A stretch of 64,000 nucleotides of DNA, taken from Conoideocrella luteorostrata. Taxonomy: Eukaryota > Ascomycota > Sordariomycetes > Hypocreales > Clavicipitaceae. The stretch is taken from contig JASWJB010000080.1 of assembly GCA_032433595.1 (NCBI GenBank), positions 62,001 to 126,000 on the forward strand, in the 5' to 3' direction. Below are positions 59,707 through 64,000 of the stretch, piece after piece (within the stretch, counting starts at the first letter, position 1; every line of letters starts with the position of its first letter). Made by a program: the position numbers and the translations under genes. The notes below the pieces were generated by a model. That model was given only the letters and a program-made list of their open reading frames with translations. It did no database searches and was not told the DNA's origin.

Positions 59707-62700
59707 CGACAGATGAGCACCAAGTCGGGCGGCTGCAGATTCAATCAAGAGCAATTGGCGATAGAGCGGACGTGGGGGGAAGGAGAAGAAGAAGAAGGGG
59801 AAGGGAAAAATGCCACCAAGCTTTGGGAAGCTGGGCCGGGTGGATCACAGCTTTGGAGCAACGAGAGGGCAAGAAAGGCGGTAGGTAAATGCTGGTAAGT
59901 AAGGTCGAGGCGGATTGGCCTGGTTTAGCCACAAGGAGGGTGTGATGCCAAACAGCTCAGCAGAGCAGTGATTAAGCAGGAAGGCTGCCGGTGAGTCCAT
60001 TGATTGGCTTCAATGCCTGCGCCGGGTGAATTGGCCAGCAAAAGGCGCCGGACTGGAAGAGGGGAGAAGAAGTGGGTTTTGAGGCTGCACGGCGATGACG
60101 GACTAGTAGGCATGGAGTATACTCCGTACGCAGCGACGGCTGGAAGGGCTATTGATTACGCGAGGCTGCCTGCCACCTTGCGGTGCAGGGCAAGCAATGT
60201 TAACTTTGGGGCTGGGGAGGAGGCTTGGAGGCGTCGGTCGTGGAGGACTGGCTGATGTGGCAGATCTGCTGTTTTCGACGACACCAAGGCCCGTCGTGGT
60301 ACAATATAGCAAGTAACATGTATAATGGAGAGAACGACACCTTGCATTCGTGGTTTGCACTGGCAATGGTACGGTCCGGAATATTGGCATTGACATTGGC
60401 GCTGGATCTGGCCTTCACATGAATGCTGGCATTTTGGAGCCAGAACCCAGCAAGCCATTTAAATCCAACCCCTCGCCGCCTAGCACCTGCCGCATGCCGC
60501 CTGCCAGCGACCTGCATAGAACCTGCCAATCCGGTCCCAGGTACGCACTGGAGTACGGAGTAGTCTGGCCCAGAAATCGGCTGAGCACTAACAAGCTAAG
60601 TACTCCGTATTGTTGTATAGATAGATACATAGACCCTACTCCGCAGTGTGTCAGGCCTCAATGTTCGCGAAGCCTCCAAGACTGCAGGAGGGGCTTTCGA
60701 CTGCAGCAAGACACCTGCTTTCGAGTGCAGAGTGGGCGGCACTTGGCTCTGCCATTGGCTAATAGCCGAGCCAGCACTCGTCGATGGGCAGAACCAACAG
60801 AATCTAATGAAGCTAGCCAGGGCGCGTGGAACAGTTTGGTCTTTGTGGGACCACAGCCTGGTCTGCTCTTTGTCACTTAACCACAATGGTTACGTGTTCG
60901 ATGAATTGAATCATCATCCAACTAACACGAGCACTCATTGATGGTATGGAGGATGACATTTAGGCTTGCAGACAACGCAATAGCACAGAGATTTGACATC
61001 ACGCTGCAACCTGCCTCTCCATTCACCGCCTTAGGAGTCTCATCACACCAGGCAAGAAACAGCTGCCAGGCAGCGAACTAAAGTAGCTCGACGCATAGTT
61101 AGTTATCTTTGCCAACGGGAGGAGACGCCCTGACCATCTCCAAACTACCTTGCTTTGCATCTGTCGCCAAAGCCTAGATCAACGAGATACGTTTCTCCAT
61201 CTACAAGGGGCATTCGTGTCGGCATCCGCTTATCCGACACAAGAATAGAAAAGCTCTAACTCGGTATGCTTGAAACATCTGGTTCACTCCTGCTTCGTGT
61301 GTCTTTTCCAAGCGTTCGTAGATACGCCGAAACTCATCTCTGGCAGCCTATCGGCATCTTCAAGTTGAAGCAAGGTTACATCTTCTAATCCCAGCAGCCG
61401 CTGATGATAGTCACCCATTTTTCATCTAACGCGTACCAAACTGGTAGAGCCGTGGACGATGTGCTTGTTCGAGGTCAGCGCTCATAACAGCCGGCAGTTC
61501 GGTCAACCGTCTAAATGGTGACTTGTGTTTGTGTATTACATATTGCGCATTGGGTTCACATACATCCAATTGACTTGTGTCGCCCAACATGCGACGACAC
61601 CTATAACGGCGCGTTTGGCCGGCTCTTCAACCGTCGGCAACCTCTTGGTTGGGTCAGGCTTCAAGAATTGGGGTAGAGATGCAAGAAGCTTTGACCATAT
61701 GTTTAAGCGCCACACATGGAGGGGCAGGGGGCAAAACCTAGGCAATGAGGACGCCGAAACTCCCGGTGCTTACTGGAGCATCAGCCTTTGTTAATATGAT
61801 GAGCTCTCTCTCAGTAAACATGGCAGCCTTCTCCACAACCCCATGGGCCCATGACTTGGGGGAGCCTGCTGCCCAACAATGATCAAAGTACGCCGCAAAT
61901 GAGACCTCTGCTCCATGCCAGCCCAATAGACTGATGCGGAGGAGTCATTACTAGAGGCGGTGAGAACGAGGAGTATGATGTAAGACTGTGATACAATGAG
62001 CGACCTGGGCAGCTACGTGACACTGTACGCTATGATTGGAGGGTAGACTCAAATGATTTGTGCACTCCTGAATATTTGTGCTCTCCTGTACGGAGTAAGG
62101 TAGTCTGATATCTGTGAAACCGGTAACTACGGAAAGCTAGGATAGAGATCATTCGGCCGAACATCGGAACAGATGCCAAATCATGCCAAATCATGCCAAA
62201 TCATGCCAAATAGGCAATCACTCGTCTCATATTACAGGCTTTTCGTGCAGACGGCATGCAAGTCTGCTAAACCCCCTATCACGGAATGTCGACGCAAGCA
62301 AACGGGGCTCACCTGAAGGCTGAGTGGCGAGGCACAGCCACAGCAGCCAAGGCCTAACTATTTGCAACCAGGAAGTTGTTGCCCACTCGAACTGCATTGG
62401 CAGAACTATTTATGAGCAAACCCATGACCCTAGTAGCCAATCATAGCCATGTACCAGACAGGCTCCGTAGCTAAGGTTTTCTTCTCCTTTGTGCGAACGC
62501 TCGAGGCTGGCTAGTCTTCGGCATAAAAACTGATCTGGAACGACCAGCTGCGTTTATTAGGTGCCTCGGAATGCATTTTCTTGTGTTGGTCTAAGCGGCA
62601 CTATCAAAAGTTTCGGAAAAGCGTGCCTCAAAACGTTGGGTGATGATCTAATGTCCCCGTGATTCTATGTTGTGATGCGCTGCATCCCTGGCGCCATGAC

Positions 62701-63808
62701 AGCTCAACGAACACGAGGCGAACCCACTTGTATTGGGGACCAGAATTGTCAGGAATGGGGCTCTGAGTTGATTTTTTTTTCCAGAGTATTTTTATTATTA
62801 TTAATACGTCATGGCCTCCGTTCGGTTTCACAGAAATAGATTTAGAACATAGAACAATATCGTCATGTATGATAAAGAGAGGGCGGTGTCAGCGTTATCA
62901 CGAAAGTCGAAGGACGCCAGATTGTGGCGCTCGCAGAGTAGCTGAGCCTCGTCAGTCGTCATACGCAGGGCTGACCTGACCGCTTGACTGTTGCCTCGCT
63001 TAGACATTAGAGGCAGCTGTATTGTGTTGTATTGTGTCATATTGTATAGTCTATACCAGATAGTATCCGATCCTATGGAAGCCCATTATGTCTGGTTCTA
63101 TGTTTCGAGCATTTGAGGGCTGATTGCGTCGTGCATGTCAGCCAAGTGTCAACATTCAGACCTCCAGCGCTCCATCGACGAGAACGAGGCTGCGAGCATC
63201 GGAATCCTGCATCGGAACTCCGCTTCAACGGCAAAAATCCTATAGTGTCGGCTGCCAAGGCTATATTCCGCAGAATAGCACGGAGTATGGTAGTAATAGT
63301 TAGTTGACGATTTGCCCATTCGCCCAGATGACAATAAACTGCGTGCCAGCACTAACCACGGGCAGGTCCGTGATTTGGGCCTGGGTGGCGTCGGACTGCT
63401 TGGCTGGGAAAGTTGCCCGCCCCGCCATGAGAAGCCATTTGCGAGAAACGATTTCCCCTCGCCGCCCGCTTTCCTACTGTCCATCCACATCCACTACCTC
63501 CACCACCTCCACCACCACACGAGGCAGGTGGGCAGGCCTTGCCCGGCTTGGGTTGCGTCACGGCGCGGCACATTAGGTTGACCTTCCGCCCCCGACTCAC
63601 TTGACCTTTTCCGCCTTTGGGCTCACCAGAAAATCACCTTATTTTCGTAGCCAGGCACGGCTGACAACCTTTCTTTTGCAACTCACGTAGAAGCGCACGC
63701 ACTTCGCTTTACCCACCCAGCCTTGCGCTTCTTGAATCGCCTCCATCTCTGGGCTATTCTCTACGGTCTATCGGCCAGCAAGCGCTATCCGCTTTCCGCC
63801 GTCCAGCC
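59707..63808. other. 4.1 kb divergent intergenic region
   Basis: Between the caspase-like gene (-) and the patatin gene (+). It holds 9-mers at 60120, 60554, 60601 and 62089 and a 10-mer tandem array at 62171. On the minus strand between about 61145 and 61930 there are protein-like stretches in shifting frames, which may be a decayed gene; see findings. Otherwise no gene is supported. Confidence 0.5.
62171..62210. repeat. TCATGCCAAA 10-mer array
   Basis: Three exact copies preceded by one with two changes. The word ATGCCAAAT occurs four times in 40 bp. Confidence 0.95.
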
Positions 63809-64000
63809 ATGGACGCTTACGGCATTCGCAGGAAAGATACTACCAAGGGGCCGCCACTGCGCGTGCTATCGCTAGGTAAATAGACTTGCTCCTTGAAGCT
63901 TGAGCCTCTACTTTCTATATAAACAGAGCACTAACAATGTCGCAGATGGAGGAGGCGTGCGCGGCTACTCTATGCTAATCATAGTTCAAGAGCTGATGCA
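63809..64000 (+). CDS. Patatin-like phospholipase, N-terminus only
   Basis: Exons 63809-63875 and 63946 to the window edge join in frame (G|AT makes Asp23). The 41 residues seen include LRVLSLDGGGVRGYSMLI, the DGGGxRG oxyanion-hole motif of patatin-like serine acyl hydrolases. The GxSxG serine should follow beyond the edge. The 70-bp intron (GTAAAT to CGCAG) lies exactly in the motif. The ATG has a good context (CCAGCCATGG). Hydrolysis of a lipid acyl ester is the family activity. Whether it is a stand-alone lipase or the N-terminal domain of a larger NLR-like or repeat protein cannot be seen here. CT-rich leader DNA lies upstream. Confidence 0.9.

Overview
The window reads as nuclear DNA of a filamentous ascomycete (Pezizomycotina; Hypocreales-like by general look, not proven). 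The evidence is short GT-AG introns of about 50-120 bp with fungal branch-point-like sites, full-length orthologues of conserved fungal genes (MCM2, a UBR7/mlo2-type UBR-box protein, an RluA-type pseudouridine synthase, GH3 and GH31 glycosidases), and wide intergenic DNA full of microsatellites. I see no bacterial, organellar, viral or intact transposon genes, and no tRNA or rRNA gene I could support.

Layout. 0.5-6.2 kb: a WD40 protein (-), a two-intron hotdog thioesterase (-) and a tRNA pseudouridine synthase (+). 6.2-12.95 kb: no gene I can support. 12.95-13.9 kb: a bZIP transcription factor (+) with one intron. 13.9-37.3 kb: a gene desert of about 23 kb, not AT-rich by eye, packed with pentamer, hexamer, 7-, 8- and 12-mer tandem repeats and with a dispersed 9-mer, TACGGAGTA, and its complement. 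37.3-44 kb: an intracellular PA14-type GH3 beta-glucosidase (+), a DUF2306-like membrane protein (-) and a GNAT acetyltransferase (+). 44.2-50.8 kb: MCM2 (-), divergent from a UBR7-like gene (+) with MCB/SCB-type sites between them, then a fungal coiled-coil protein (-). 53.4-59.7 kb: a secreted GH31 alpha-glucosidase (+) and a caspase-like/C2H2 zinc-finger fusion protein (-). 63.8 kb to the edge: the start of a patatin-like phospholipase (+).

Gene models were spliced by hand. Exon junctions are given where reading frame, splice signals and family motifs agree: thioesterase, bZIP, GH3, DUF2306, MCM2, UBR7, coiled-coil protein, GH31, caspase-like and patatin. The genes are mostly unrelated housekeeping or carbohydrate functions, not a metabolic cluster. 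The two glycosidases probably serve glucan/disaccharide and maltose/starch use, inside and outside the cell respectively.

The least explained feature is the dispersed element. I count 46 exact copies of TACGGAGTA/TACTCCGTA, all outside the coding exons I assigned, against about 0.5 expected by chance in 64 kb. Thirty-four of them lie in the 17.5 kb between 16.7 and 34.1 kb. Copies pair head-to-head and tail-to-tail into perfect palindromes that carry CGG-N6-CCG and CCG-N2-CGG triplets. Other points worth a look are the 5-nt first coding exon of MCM2, a duplicated 16-bp MCB-containing unit, the caspase-zinc-finger fusion, and hexamer-phased degenerate repeats.
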